A stretch of 64,000 bases of DNA from JAPPHA01 sp965221575 (GCA_965221575.1 CBDCSM010000007.1:172341-236340); one strand, 5' to 3'. Positions 26,573 through 36,237 are shown, counted from the first letter of the stretch. Numbers and translations are program-made. The notes: a model not told the origin generated them from the letters alone.

Positions 26573-28237
26573 TCAGACCTTGATCGTCCTGGGCCGGCGA
26601 TAAGCCAGCAGCGTCGCGATCATCAGGCGCGTTACCCAGATCGCCGTGAAAACCGAGGTCAGGATTCCAAGACCAAGGGTTATCGCAAAGCCCCTGACGG
26701 GGCCGGCACCCATGGCGAAGAGGATCGTCGCCGCGATCAGGGTCGTGATATTCGCGTCGATGATTGCTGACAGGGCACGCTCGTACCCGGCAGCAACGGC
26801 CCTTGCCGGGCCCTTCGAACTCAGCAATTCCTCCCTGATCCTCTCGAAAACCAGGACATTCGCGTCAACAGCCATACCGATCGTCAACACGATGCCGGCG
26901 ATTCCAGGCAACGTCAGCGTCGCCCCGATCGCCGAAAGGAGGCCAAAGATCAGCGCGACATTGATGATCAGCGCGACATTCGCGAACAGGCCGAATATCC
27001 CGTAGCTCAATCCCATGAAAATCAGGATCGCGACAAACGCAACGACGCACGCGACTCGCCCCGCGTCGATGCTGTCCTGCCCAAGTTCCGGGCCGACCGT
27101 ACGTTCCTCGAGGTAGACGACCTTCGCCGGCAAGGCGCCTGCCCTGAGCTGGATGGCGAGTTGCGTACTCTCGTCGAGTGAAAACCTGCCGGTGATGATT
27201 CCCGACCCGCCCGGGATATGACTTTGAATCACGGGAGCCGAAATCACGCGACCGTCAAGCACGATGGCGAACGGATTGCCAACATTCTTCGCCGTGTATT
27301 CTCCGAAAATCCTGCCCCCGGCGGGATTCAGGCGGAAACTGACGGCCGGCTGGTTGTTCTGATCGAAACTCGGCTGGGCATCGACGAGGTGGTCGCCCGA
27401 AATCGTCGGCGACTTTTCCAGAAGGTAGAAAATTCCGGAGTCTTCGTCGGATGGCAGCAGGATTTGCCTTGGACGCACGCGTTCGTCCGGGTTCGATGTC
27501 TGTCCCTCGACAGTATGGAACGTCAGCTTCGCGGTCTTCCCGATCAGGGCCTTGAGATCCTCGGCCGATCCTATGCCCGGAACCTGAATCAGGATCCGGT
27601 GATCGCCCTGCCGCTGAATCGCAGGCTCGCGCGTCCCCGCCTCGTCGACCCTGCGACGGATGATCTCGAGAGATTGCTCCATCGTGTTTCGATCGGTTCG
27701 CGCCATTTCCGCCTCGGACAACGTCACGACCACGTCAGGACCATCAGCACCGACTTCAATGTCGTCCGATGCCGGACCCGTCAGCCCGCCGACGGGTCTG
27801 GCCAGGGCTTCGACGGCGGCGATGGCCGTGTCGATCGCTTCCGGCCTGGAAATGCGAACGCGGAGTTCCGAACCGGCCGATTCCTGTCTCCTGATGGTTC
27901 CGACCGCGTCACGACGTTCGCGCAATGCGTCCCGCACGTCGGGCCACATTCCGTCAAGACGGGCCTCGTAGACGTCGGCGACCTGGACTTCCGCCAACAG
28001 GTGGGCGCCACCCCTGAGGTCCAGGCCGAGATTGACCAGGGACGACGGCAGGAAGGACGGCCACCGGTCGGCCCGCGTTACCAGTTCCGCCGTTGGGCTG
28101 GCGCCGACCTCGAGGGCGGCCCGCGCGTCGTTCGCCATCTCGACACGCGAATAGAAGGCATTCGGCAGGGCGAGAACCATGCCCGCGACGCAAATGCCCC
28201 AGATGAGCACGTGGCGAAAGACAGAAACCTGCAGCAT
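26573..28237 (-). CDS. secD: protein translocase subunit SecD
   Basis: The larger SecDF subunit, 554 aa. The first membrane segment is followed by the D1 motif LGLDLRGGAHLL, the large periplasmic P1 domain (QVPGIGSAEDLKALIG, FRLNPAGGRIFGEYT), and five more membrane segments with GMAVDANVLVFERIREEL, the D5 motif involved in proton movement. It lies between yajC (24 bases upstream) and secF. Confidence 0.97.
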   Translation of the reverse strand: MLQVSVFRHVLIWGICVAGMVLALPNAFYSRVEMANDARAALEVGASPTAELVTRADRWPSFLPSSLVNLGLDLRGGAHLLAEVQVADVYEARLDGMWPDVRDALRERRDAVGTIRRQESAGSELRVRISRPEAIDTAIAAVEALARPVGGLTGPASDDIEVGADGPDVVVTLSEAEMARTDRNTMEQSLEIIRRRVDEAGTREPAIQRQGDHRILIQVPGIGSAEDLKALIGKTAKLTFHTVEGQTSNPDERVRPRQILLPSDEDSGIFYLLEKSPTISGDHLVDAQPSFDQNNQPAVSFRLNPAGGRIFGEYTAKNVGNPFAIVLDGRVISAPVIQSHIPGGSGIITGRFSLDESTQLAIQLRAGALPAKVVYLEERTVGPELGQDSIDAGRVACVVAFVAILIFMGLSYGIFGLFANVALIINVALIFGLLSAIGATLTLPGIAGIVLTIGMAVDANVLVFERIREELLSSKGPARAVAAGYERALSAIIDANITTLIAATILFAMGAGPVRGFAITLGLGILTSVFTAIWVTRLMIATLLAYRRPRTIKV

Positions 28238-28261
28238 GGCGAATTCCGGCCCGGCTGAAGC

Positions 28262-28582
28262 TCAGCCCGACGCGGGCTCGGTCTTGCTCAGAACCGATTG
28301 AATCGTTGACTGAACGACGCGAACCTTGACGCCGTTCGCGATCTCGACTTCGACTTCGTTATCGGCCTTGACCCTGGTCACCTTGCCGATGAGTCCGCCC
28401 TGTGTAACCACCGTGTCCCCCTTGCGGAGGGCTTCGACCATGGCCTTGTGCTGCTTGACCTTTTTTTGCTGCGGCCGGATGAGCAGGAAATACATGATCG
28501 CGAAAATCACGAGCAACAGCGCAAAATTCGATAAGCCCAATCCGCCTCCCGCGGACTGTGCATAGGCCGGCGATGCAATCAT
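28262..28582 (-). CDS. yajC: preprotein translocase subunit YajC
   Basis: A 106-aa single-pass membrane protein associated with SecDF. The membrane helix (NFALLLVIFAIMYFLLI) is followed by RPQQKKVKQHKAMVEALRKG and TVVTQGGLIGKV, the diagnostic YajC pattern. It is the first gene of the yajC-secD-secF-TSUP unit. Confidence 0.95.
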   Translation of the reverse strand: MIASPAYAQSAGGGLGLSNFALLLVIFAIMYFLLIRPQQKKVKQHKAMVEALRKGDTVVTQGGLIGKVTRVKADNEVEVEIANGVKVRVVQSTIQSVLSKTEPASG

Positions 28583-28917
28583 TGCGTTGTCCTCGTCTCG
28601 TTACCGTAACCCAGGCGGAAAAGTCCGGGGGAACCTACTCCCGGGCATTGTTCTTGGCAAGCCGCAGTCGCGAGACTTTACCCGGATTGAAGTGAATTGG
28701 ATTCTCCGTGATCCTTCCATCCTCCCGGATAGACCGCCCCCCAGGTCGGAAACAGTGAATGGCGTCGAACGCAACGTTTGGGGTACAAAACTCCTCTTGA
28801 CGATCTCATGCAACAAATGGACGACATCGCCCTGGGGTCTCATGTTTGACCAATGTGGGATTTCGTGCCAAACGCCCGTCCTGCACTCCATCAACCGGAA
28901 CTTCCCGGAGGTCGATC
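28583..28917. other. divergent intergenic region between yajC and serS
   Basis: The 335 bases should carry promoters for both directions. TTGACC- and TTGACG-like hexamers occur on the plus strand near 28,797-28,850 but without a convincing -10 partner. No T-box-like leader or small gene is seen. Confidence 0.4.
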
Positions 28918-30210
28918 ATGCACGATATTCGAAAAATCGTTCACGATCCGAAAGGATTCGACAGGTCTCTCGAACGACGCGGCATCGATCCACTTTCATC
29001 GTTTCTCCTCGAGGTCGACCAGAAACGGCGAAAAACGATTGCAGCCGTCGAACAGTTGCGCGCTGAGCGGAACACGGCGTCGAGATCTGCCGGCGAGGCA
29101 CGCGCGAAAGGCGATCACGAAACATTCGAACGTCTGCGGGGAATGGCGGTCCGAATGCGGGAGGAAATCGCCAGCCACGAGGCGAACCTCCAGGAAGAGG
29201 AGCAACATCTGCGCAGCCTCCTCCTTGAAATTCCCAATACCGCCTATGACGACGTGCCGGACGGCACCGACGAGGCTGACAACATTGAAGTCCGCCGTTG
29301 GGGCGAAAAGCGTGAGTTTTCCTTTGCTCCCAAGGAACATCACGAACTGGAGTGCTGCCGGAGTGGAATGGATTTCGAACTGGCGGCAAGGCTCTCCGGC
29401 GCCCGGTTCGTCGTCCTCATCGGTGCTGTCGCAAGGATACACCGGGCGTTGGGCCAATTCATGCTTGACCGGCAAACGACAAGGAACGGGTACACGGAAA
29501 CCAATCCTCCGGTTCTCGTCCTCGAAGACACGATGATCGGCACCGGCCAATTGCCCAAGTTCGCGGAAGACAGTTACCAGACGAACGACGGACACTGGCT
29601 CATACCGACGTCCGAAGTTTCCATGACCAACTACGTCTCCAACCAGATTCTCGACGAGGACCGACTGCCGCTGCGCCTGACCGCCCATACGCTCTGCTTT
29701 CGTTCAGAGGCCGGCGCCGCGGGCCGCGATACGGCTGGAATGCTTCGTCAGCACCAGTTCGAAAAGGTCGAAATGGTTTCCGTCACCAGACCCGAAGACA
29801 GCCTCGCCGAACTCGACCGGATGACTGCTTGCGCGGAGAACATCCTTGAAACGCTTGAACTGCCGTACCGCACGGTCATTCTGTGCACCGGAGACATGGG
29901 ATTCGGAGCTAGCCGCACCCATGACATCGAGGTCTGGCTTCCCGGTCAGAACACCTATCGGGAAATCTCCAGCTGTTCCGTCTGCGACGATTTCCAGGCC
30001 CGCCGCATGAACGCCCGCTTTCGGCGCACGCCGGACGCGCGCCCCGAATTCGTTCACACGTTGAACGGCTCGGGCCTCGCCATCGGGCGCTGCCTGATCG
30101 CGGTCCTGGAGAACGGTCAACAGGAAGACGGAAGCGTCCGGCTTCCCGCTGCATTGGGCGACTGGCTGGACGGATGTTCCTTGCTGACCGCCGACGGCCG
30201 GCTTGCCTGA
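28918..30210 (+). CDS. serS: seryl-tRNA synthetase
   Basis: Charges tRNA-Ser, a class II aminoacyl-tRNA synthetase. The start at 28918 is chosen for the GGAGG just upstream and because it gives the usual 430-aa length; a frame from 28846 adds 24 unlikely residues. An N-terminal coiled-coil arm (about residues 30-100) precedes the catalytic core. Motif 2 is FRSEAGAAGRDTAGMLRQHQ and motif 3 is NGSGLAIGRCLIAVLEN. All core residues are present. Confidence 0.97.
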   Translation: MHDIRKIVHDPKGFDRSLERRGIDPLSSFLLEVDQKRRKTIAAVEQLRAERNTASRSAGEARAKGDHETFERLRGMAVRMREEIASHEANLQEEEQHLRSLLLEIPNTAYDDVPDGTDEADNIEVRRWGEKREFSFAPKEHHELECCRSGMDFELAARLSGARFVVLIGAVARIHRALGQFMLDRQTTRNGYTETNPPVLVLEDTMIGTGQLPKFAEDSYQTNDGHWLIPTSEVSMTNYVSNQILDEDRLPLRLTAHTLCFRSEAGAAGRDTAGMLRQHQFEKVEMVSVTRPEDSLAELDRMTACAENILETLELPYRTVILCTGDMGFGASRTHDIEVWLPGQNTYREISSCSVCDDFQARRMNARFRRTPDARPEFVHTLNGSGLAIGRCLIAVLENGQQEDGSVRLPAALGDWLDGCSLLTADGRLA

Positions 30211-30341
30211 CCCGTGGCAAAGTCGGAAACATCGAGTCCGGCGCCGCGAAACCGGAGGCCGGACAGGAATTCAAGCGGTCGCGGCTCGAACGGTTCGGGT
30301 CGACGAAGCATCGTCTCCGCCAAACCGGAGGGTCCACGCAC

Positions 30342-31130
30342 GTGCGAATCCTGATCACCAACGATGACGGCATCGATGCGCCCGGCCTCGCCGTTCTCGA
30401 CGAGGTCGCCCGCGAGATCGCGGGGACCGGCGGCGAGGTCTGGACGGTCGCACCCCGTGAAGAACGGTCGGGCGCGAGCCATTGTATCTCGTACATCAGT
30501 CCGATGAGGATCGAAGAATGCGGTTCGCGCCGGTTCGCGCTACACGGCTCCCCCGCGGACTGCGTTCTCGCCGGGTTGTTTCACGTCATGGCGGATAGTC
30601 GCCCTGACCTCGTGCTCTCGGGGGTTAACCGGGGCAACAATTCAGGCGAAAACGCCGTCTATTCCGGAACGGTCGGAGCGACAATGGAGGCGGCGCTCCA
30701 TGGCGTCAGGAGCATCGCGTTGTCCCAGTTCTGCGGTCCGCGCAATCTCCGCGGCAATTCGGTCTTCGAGGCCGCGCGGGCGCATGCCGCGCCTTTGATC
30801 CGGAGACTTCTTAAACTGGACATCTGGCATTGCTCGGGCGACTATGGCGTGTTCTACAACGTCAATTTCCCGCCGGAACTGGCATCCGGCGTCAAGGGTA
30901 CCCGGCTGGTCACGCAAGGATACAGGCGCCATGGAGAATACAATGTCGTGCCGTACCGTTCGCCCTCGCGCCGGAACTTCCTGTTCATCCAGGGCCCTCC
31001 CCAGGATCGGGCGACGCGGCCGGGCACGGATGTACACGCCAATGTTCAAGGCTATATTTCGGTCACACCGATGCACGCCGACCTGACATCCAGCGACGCG
31101 ATGCAAAGACTTGAGGGAGCCTTCAACTGA
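30342..31130 (+). CDS. surE: 5'/3'-nucleotidase SurE
   Basis: A metal-dependent survival-protein phosphatase acting on nucleoside monophosphates. A GTG start at 30342, nine bases after GGAGGG, gives the standard 262 aa beginning MRILITNDDGIDAPG, whose Asp-Asp pair binds the metal. SGVNRGNNSGENAVYSGTVG and the HGSPADCVLAG segment complete the active site. The stop overlaps the pcm start as TGATG. The surE-pcm-LysM/M23 order is classical. Confidence 0.96.
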   Translation: MRILITNDDGIDAPGLAVLDEVAREIAGTGGEVWTVAPREERSGASHCISYISPMRIEECGSRRFALHGSPADCVLAGLFHVMADSRPDLVLSGVNRGNNSGENAVYSGTVGATMEAALHGVRSIALSQFCGPRNLRGNSVFEAARAHAAPLIRRLLKLDIWHCSGDYGVFYNVNFPPELASGVKGTRLVTQGYRRHGEYNVVPYRSPSRRNFLFIQGPPQDRATRPGTDVHANVQGYISVTPMHADLTSSDAMQRLEGAFN

Positions 31131-31813
31131 TGAACCCTTCAGCCGAATGGCTGAAACTTCAACAGGAAATGCGGAGCCAGGGAATTACGGACGAACAGGT
31201 CCTGGCCGCCATGGAAGCGACGCCCAGGCATTGTTTCGTCCCCGACGGCTTCCGGGAACGCGCCTACGAAAACAGGCCGCTTCCGATTGCCTGTTGTCAA
31301 ACGATCAGCCAACCGTCGGTCGTTGGAATCATGACCCAGGTATTGGAGGTCGAGCCGCATCACAAGGTCCTGGAGGTCGGCACGGGTTCAGGGTACCAGG
31401 CCGCGATCCTGTCGCGGATCGCGCGTCGCGTCTACACGATCGAGAGGCACCAGCAATTGTATCACGGTGCCCGGGAAGCGTTCCGTACTCTTCGCCTGTC
31501 GAATATCACGGCTGTCCACGGCGATGGTACGCTGGGGATGCAGGAACAGGCACCTTTCGACCGCATCATCGTGACGGCCGCTGCGGAGGATCCGCCGGCA
31601 ACGATGCTTGAACAGCTTGTTGTCGGTGGGGTCATGGTGCTACCCGTAGGCCAGACGGATGATATTCAAAGGCTGATCAAACTGGTCATGACGGAAGACG
31701 GTCCTCATTACGAGGAACTGAATTTTGTCAGGTTCGTACCATTGGTCGATGGCATTCCGGTTTCGAAGTCCGAACGAACACCTCGGCGAGGCAATGACGA
31801 TTTTCGCAGATAA
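31130..31813 (+). CDS. pcm: protein-L-isoaspartate O-methyltransferase
   Basis: Repairs age-damaged proteins by methylating isoaspartyl residues using S-adenosylmethionine. The 227-aa protein has QTISQPSVVGIMT near residue 60, the SAM-binding VLEVGTGSGYQAAIL and the post-motif DRIIVTAAAEDPP, typical of the family. It is coupled to surE, and its last codons overlap the start chosen for the following lipoprotein gene by 20 bases. Confidence 0.96.
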   Translation: MNPSAEWLKLQQEMRSQGITDEQVLAAMEATPRHCFVPDGFRERAYENRPLPIACCQTISQPSVVGIMTQVLEVEPHHKVLEVGTGSGYQAAILSRIARRVYTIERHQQLYHGAREAFRTLRLSNITAVHGDGTLGMQEQAPFDRIIVTAAAEDPPATMLEQLVVGGVMVLPVGQTDDIQRLIKLVMTEDGPHYEELNFVRFVPLVDGIPVSKSERTPRRGNDDFRR

Positions 31814-32867
31814 CCACTCCAGATCCGAGCAGGGACCGGAGACCAGGCTTTGCGCCATCGCCCTGTCCTTGTGCCTGGCAGTCGCAGCGGGGTGTGTCCC
31901 TGCCACGAGCCCTGATCCCCAGGCACCCGCACGCGGTGAGGAATCCGCACAAGCGCCGGGCCCGGGATCGGACGGAATCATTGCGATCGGCGACAGCAAG
32001 GCGATCCTGGCCAGGCCCGGAGATACACTCTCGACGATCGCGGAGCGCGCCGGCCTAAGCGTCGAGCAACTGGCGCACTACAACGGCCTCAGCGCCAATT
32101 ATAATCCGCGGCCCGGCGAGGTTTTCGCACTGCCTCCAACCGGGTCCACCGTTCGAGATGTCACCGACCTGGCGGCGATCGCGGAATCCGCGATCGGACG
32201 GACGGACTCCGCACTGACGGAAGAGCCTCTTCCGGCGATCGAGTCCGAAGAAGTCACACAGTCCCCGGGCGACGAAGACGCAGAGGAAGTCGAGACCGCG
32301 GAAAGCGAGGCGGTCACGGATCCCGTGGTCACGCTCCCCTTAGCGCGACAGGTTGAACCACGCGAGGACACCCCGGACGAGCGGGTCCAGGTCGCGTCAG
32401 CACCCGAGAAAGAAGACGGCGCCACGAACGGTCCCGGCGAAACCGTGCCAGTTGCACAAGTTGCAGATCCGCCGTCTGGAAACGAGCTCCCCGTCGCGGA
32501 GGGAAGGCTTCTCGTACCGGTTGAAGGACAGATCGCTCGTCCTTATTCCGGGAGTCCTGGCGGGAACCACGGAATTGATTTCAGTACCCCGGCGGGGACA
32601 TCGGTCCACGCCTCCGACGATGGATCGGTCGTTCTCGTCTCACCGTCGGAAACCCACACGACCATTGTATTGATCCGTCATGACGACAATCTGTACACTG
32701 TCTACAGCCGGATTACGGGCGTTACGGTGAAAAAGGGAAGTCGCGTATCCAGGGGCCAGATCGTGGGCCGGGTCGTTGAAGGATCGCCTTCACTGTTCCA
32801 CTTCCAGGTCAGGCAGGGCACCGAGAGCGTCGACCCTGTGCCCTTCCTTTACGGCGATGCCAGTTAG
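31794..32867 (+). CDS. nlpD: NlpD-like lipoprotein: LysM + degenerate LytM/M23 domain
   Basis: Probable outer-membrane lipoprotein that activates cell-wall amidases. The ATG at 31794 gives a lipoprotein signal (CAIALSLCLAVAAGC); a frame from 31725 would bury it. A LysM domain follows (LARPGDTLSTIAERAGLS ... NPRPGEVFALP), then a low-complexity acidic linker, then a C-terminal M23 domain with GGNHGIDFSTPAGTSVHA. The catalytic histidines look replaced: Asn in place of the first-motif His, YSRI instead of YAHL, and LFHF instead of HLHF. As in EnvC and NlpD this suggests a regulatory rather than enzymatic domain. It is the last gene of serS-surE-pcm. Confidence 0.85.
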   Translation: MTIFADNHSRSEQGPETRLCAIALSLCLAVAAGCVPATSPDPQAPARGEESAQAPGPGSDGIIAIGDSKAILARPGDTLSTIAERAGLSVEQLAHYNGLSANYNPRPGEVFALPPTGSTVRDVTDLAAIAESAIGRTDSALTEEPLPAIESEEVTQSPGDEDAEEVETAESEAVTDPVVTLPLARQVEPREDTPDERVQVASAPEKEDGATNGPGETVPVAQVADPPSGNELPVAEGRLLVPVEGQIARPYSGSPGGNHGIDFSTPAGTSVHASDDGSVVLVSPSETHTTIVLIRHDDNLYTVYSRITGVTVKKGSRVSRGQIVGRVVEGSPSLFHFQVRQGTESVDPVPFLYGDAS

Positions 32868-33022
32868 CAGTTCGAGCACCGCAGGCAACCGTTTCCGACG
32901 TTTCGTTCCCGGAGCGAAACCATGAAAATTCGGCGGCCGTTACCATTGCGGGAGGACGCGCGTGAATTCGGGCTTTGTATAACGGCCAGAAAAGACATAA
33001 ATACATGCAACGGGATCAAGTG

Positions 33023-33041
33023 AGGAAGTTGAGAACTTCCT
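33023..33041. promoter_or_regulatory. perfect 8-bp palindromic hairpin in the tatA leader
   Basis: AGGAAGTT, loop GAG, AACTTCCT lies 28 bases upstream of the tatA start. There is no T-run, so it is not a terminator. It could be an operator or an RNA hairpin near the ribosome-binding site. A possible -35 hexamer (TTGTAT) lies near 32,977. Confidence 0.35.
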
Positions 33042-33069
33042 GCCCGCCACAAGACGACAGGAGGAATTG

Positions 33070-33324
33070 ATGCTTCCCATCATGCCTGGCCTCATTCAGA
33101 ATATCGGGCTTCCCGGCCTTTTGCTGATCACGATCGTGGTCCTGATACTGTTTGGCCGCGGAAAGATATCTTCGCTGATGGGCGAAGTCGGAAAAGGCAT
33201 TACCGCGTTCAAGCGGGGCGTCAAGGAAGGCAAGGACGAGATTGACGGTGCGATCGAGGATGCGTCCGGCGACACCGTCGAAGTCAAGCCCGAGAAGAAA
33301 CGGGATACGTCCGGCGAAAGTTGA
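33070..33324 (+). CDS. tatA: twin-arginine translocase subunit TatA
   Basis: Forms the translocation pore for folded Tat substrates. The ATG at 33070 follows AGGAGGAA closely, giving 84 aa. One N-terminal membrane helix (GLPGLLLITIVVLILFGRGKI) with the conserved FG hinge, an amphipathic helix (LMGEVGKGITAFKRGVKEG) and a charged tail define TatA/E. It is the first gene of tatABC-DUF815. Confidence 0.94.
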   Translation: MLPIMPGLIQNIGLPGLLLITIVVLILFGRGKISSLMGEVGKGITAFKRGVKEGKDEIDGAIEDASGDTVEVKPEKKRDTSGES

Positions 33325-33351
33325 ACGCGGCTGTGAAAGGACTGCCTGACT

Positions 33352-33936
33352 GTGTTCGATATTGGCTGGTCGGAACTGCTCGTCATTGGCGTCGTCGCCC
33401 TGATCATTGTTGGTCCGAAAGAACTTCCCAAATTGTTCAGGACCGTTGGCCAGTTCGTCGGGAAGGCGCGCGGCATGGCCAGGGAGTTCCAGCGTGCGAT
33501 GGATCGTGCCGCTGACGAAGCGGGCGTGAAAGACGTCAAGGAGACGTTTCAGGAGGCCACCAAGACGACGAGTTTCGGATTCGATGACATCCGGAAAACC
33601 CTGAACTCGTCGACACTTCCAAACCAGAAGAAACCCAAGCCGGTCGACGCCGCACGCGAGCATGCCGAAAAGATGAAAGACAAGGGCGAGATCAAGGGCA
33701 ACGGTTCGGAAAATTCAATAGCCCCGACAGAAGAGCCGACCCCGCAGCCCGCCACAGAAAAGCCGAGCGATGCCAAGGCCCCTCCGCCGGCAGCCGGCGC
33801 GAACGTTTCCCCCGATGCCGACGCAAATGCTTCATCCGACAGTACTTCCCCGACTGGCGAAGACGTCGTTCAAGCGGAACCGGGTCGATCCACCGAGAAG
33901 CCGGCTGACGCCGGGACCTCTGACCGGGTCGGCTGA
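33352..33936 (+). CDS. tatB: Sec-independent translocase subunit TatB
   Basis: Partner of TatC in the substrate-receptor complex. A GTG start gives MFDIGWSELLVIGVVALIIV, where the conserved Glu8 marks TatB, followed by GPKELPKLFRTVGQFVGKAR and a long amphipathic helix. The 194-aa protein ends in a low-complexity Pro/Ala/Asp tail. It sits between tatA and tatC. Confidence 0.95.
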   Translation: MFDIGWSELLVIGVVALIIVGPKELPKLFRTVGQFVGKARGMAREFQRAMDRAADEAGVKDVKETFQEATKTTSFGFDDIRKTLNSSTLPNQKKPKPVDAAREHAEKMKDKGEIKGNGSENSIAPTEEPTPQPATEKPSDAKAPPPAAGANVSPDADANASSDSTSPTGEDVVQAEPGRSTEKPADAGTSDRVG

Positions 33937-33950
33937 GGAATCTTCATCGG

Positions 33951-34844
33951 ATGAGCGAAGAAGATATCAACTCCTCCGCAGCCCCCCTGATCGAGCACCT
34001 CGCGGAACTGCGAACGCGATTGATTCGTTCGGTCCTCGCGTTCGTCGCGGGGATGCTGATCTGTTTCACGTTTTCAGAAACGCTTCTCGATTTCCTCGTT
34101 GAGCCGATCGCGGAAATCCTTCGTTCGCGGGGCCAGGATCCGCAACTGATTTTCACCGCTCCACAGGAAAAGTTCTTCGTCCTTTTCCGAATCTCCGTGG
34201 TCATGGGGCTTGGCCTGTCATTTCCCGTGATTGCACACCAACTCTGGCGATTCGTCGCGCCAGGGCTGTACCGCAACGAAAAAAAAGCATTCCTACCGTT
34301 CATCATTGCCTCTCCGGCGCTGTTTCTGGCGGGCGCCGCCTTCACGCACTACATCGTGACGCCGCTCGCCATGAATTTCTTTATCGGGTTTTCCGACGTC
34401 ATTCCGGCGATTACCGAGATTTTGGCCAACAGCAGCGGAGGATTGGTCACTCCCGTGGAGAGGCCCGCCCCGGATAGCGAACTTTCAACCATATTCCTTG
34501 GTTCGGTCAGGGAGTCCCTGGACATCACCCTCAAGTTTATCTTCGCCTTCGGGATCTGCTTCCAGTTGCCTGTTCTCATGACATTGCTCGGGATGGCCGA
34601 ACTGGTTTCGGCCGAAGGCATGAAGCGAATGCGCAAATACGCGGCCGTTGGCATACTCTGCCTCGCGGCGGTCATCACGCCACCTGACGTCATTACGCAA
34701 GTCATATTGTTCACCGCGGTTTACGCCCTCTACGAGGTTTCGATCCAGCTCGTGGTCGCGGTCGAACGCCGACGGATCGCGCGCCTCCGGGCCGCCGGGT
34801 TGTACGACGAAGAAGACGATTCCGACGCGGAGAAGATTTTGTGA
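33951..34844 (+). CDS. tatC: Sec-independent translocase subunit TatC
   Basis: A polytopic receptor for twin-arginine signal peptides, with about six membrane segments in 297 aa. The N-terminal LIEHLAELRTRLIRS motif and periplasmic conserved segments such as APQEKFFVLFRISVVMGL and YGRYLR-equivalent regions match the family. The stop overlaps the next GTG start as GTGA. Confidence 0.96.
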   Translation: MSEEDINSSAAPLIEHLAELRTRLIRSVLAFVAGMLICFTFSETLLDFLVEPIAEILRSRGQDPQLIFTAPQEKFFVLFRISVVMGLGLSFPVIAHQLWRFVAPGLYRNEKKAFLPFIIASPALFLAGAAFTHYIVTPLAMNFFIGFSDVIPAITEILANSSGGLVTPVERPAPDSELSTIFLGSVRESLDITLKFIFAFGICFQLPVLMTLLGMAELVSAEGMKRMRKYAAVGILCLAAVITPPDVITQVILFTAVYALYEVSIQLVVAVERRRIARLRAAGLYDEEDDSDAEKIL

Positions 34845-35680
34845 GCGGGCAACTGCTCTCGCGCATTGCCGAGGCGATCGAGAGACTGGGCCCGCAATCG
34901 CCCGATATTCCGGACCTTTCCGCCTGTGACGCCTTTGTTTGGCACGTAGACCCCGAAAGGCTCGACCCGGTACCTGTCGTCAACCGCATCGATCTCGACC
35001 TGCTCGTCGGGATCGACCGCGCGCGCGACACCCTGCTCGCGAACACGCGCCAGTTCGCAAGCGGACACTCGGCCAACAATGCGCTGGTCTGGGGCGCGCG
35101 CGGTATGGGAAAATCCTCGCTGGTCAAGGCCGTGCACAAGGTCGTGTCCGCCGAGGCACCGCTGTGCCTCATTGAGATCCAGCGCGAAGACCTGCCCTCG
35201 ATCGGGCGCTTGATGCACTTGCTCCGGGGCTCGGAACAACGGTTCCTGTTGTTCTGTGATGATCTCAGCTTCGGATACGAGGACAATCACTACAAGTCGT
35301 TGAAGGCCATTCTTGACGGAGGAATCGAAGGACGGCCTGCCAACGTCCTTTTTTACGCGACATCGAATCGCCGGCACCTGATGCCCAGGGACATGATCGA
35401 AAACGAACGCTCGACCGCGATTTCACCGTCCGAAGCCGTCGACGAAAAGGTATCGCTTTCGGATCGTTTCGGACTTTGGCTCGGGGTCCATCCATGTAGC
35501 CAGGATCAATACCTTGCCATGATTCGACGATACTGCGACGCGTACGGGGTCGAGATTTCGGGCGAGACGCTGCGGACCGAGGCGATCGAGTGGCAACGAA
35601 CGCGGGGCAGCCGGTCAGGGAGAGTCGCCTGGCAGTATTTTTGCGACTTGGCTGGACGAAAAGGGACATCGGTCAACTGA
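34841..35680 (+). CDS. DUF815 family AAA-type ATPase
   Basis: A 279-aa cytosolic protein with Walker A GARGMGKSS at residues 85-93 and a Walker B-like segment RFLLFCDDLSF. The conserved ATSNRRHLMP motif of DUF815 proteins follows. Members commonly sit beside tatC or secDF in Rhodobacterales, but a function has not been established. Start is GTG, coupled to tatC. Confidence 0.88.
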   Translation: MSGQLLSRIAEAIERLGPQSPDIPDLSACDAFVWHVDPERLDPVPVVNRIDLDLLVGIDRARDTLLANTRQFASGHSANNALVWGARGMGKSSLVKAVHKVVSAEAPLCLIEIQREDLPSIGRLMHLLRGSEQRFLLFCDDLSFGYEDNHYKSLKAILDGGIEGRPANVLFYATSNRRHLMPRDMIENERSTAISPSEAVDEKVSLSDRFGLWLGVHPCSQDQYLAMIRRYCDAYGVEISGETLRTEAIEWQRTRGSRSGRVAWQYFCDLAGRKGTSVN

Positions 35681-35736
35681 CGGCAACCGGGGATCGAGGA
35701 GACTGTCTTCTCCGCTTTGTGTGCCACCTTTCCACT

Positions 35737-36237
35737 TCAGAGCGAATCCTCGATCTTCGTGAACGCGGGCGCAAATTCGATGTGCGATTCGCCGAAAGCG
35801 GTCTTCGCCAGGGCCAGCCCCATGAGGTTTGGCCCAGCGTATCTGCATGATATGCGCCTGATTGCCTCCCGGCTGAATCCGAAACGCCGGTAGTACGATG
35901 GATCGCCCAACACGATCACGGAATCCCAGGCGTCTGCCTTCGCGTGTTCGAGACCTGTCCTGATCAGGGCGGCGGCAATCCCCTGGCGACGACGCGGTGC
36001 GGCGACCGCGACCGGTCCAAGGGCAAGAGAACCGGCGGGCGCCGGCATTCTCGAAAACAGTGCGTGGCCGATGGCCCCTGTTCGTTCCAAAGCGACAAGT
36101 GAATACACGATATCGCCATCTTCGCGCAGCATGTGCACGAGGTGAGCTTCGAGCGCTGTCGGGAAAACATCAAGCAGAAGGTCTTCGACCCCGTCCCGGT
36201 CGCGGTCAGTTTCGAGCCGCAATCGAAAGTCGGCCAT
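35737..36237 (-). CDS. GNAT-family N-acetyltransferase
   Basis: A 166-aa acetyl-CoA-dependent transferase. Met at 36237 is taken as the start since residues upstream do not fit the fold. Beta-strand 4 and the acetyl-CoA loop read ALGPVAVAAPRRRQGIAAAL, and the later VLGDPSYYRRFGF resembles YhbS-type acetyltransferases. Substrate unknown. It is convergent with the DUF815 gene, with 56 bases between stops. Confidence 0.85.
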   Translation of the reverse strand: MADFRLRLETDRDRDGVEDLLLDVFPTALEAHLVHMLREDGDIVYSLVALERTGAIGHALFSRMPAPAGSLALGPVAVAAPRRRQGIAAALIRTGLEHAKADAWDSVIVLGDPSYYRRFGFSREAIRRISCRYAGPNLMGLALAKTAFGESHIEFAPAFTKIEDSL

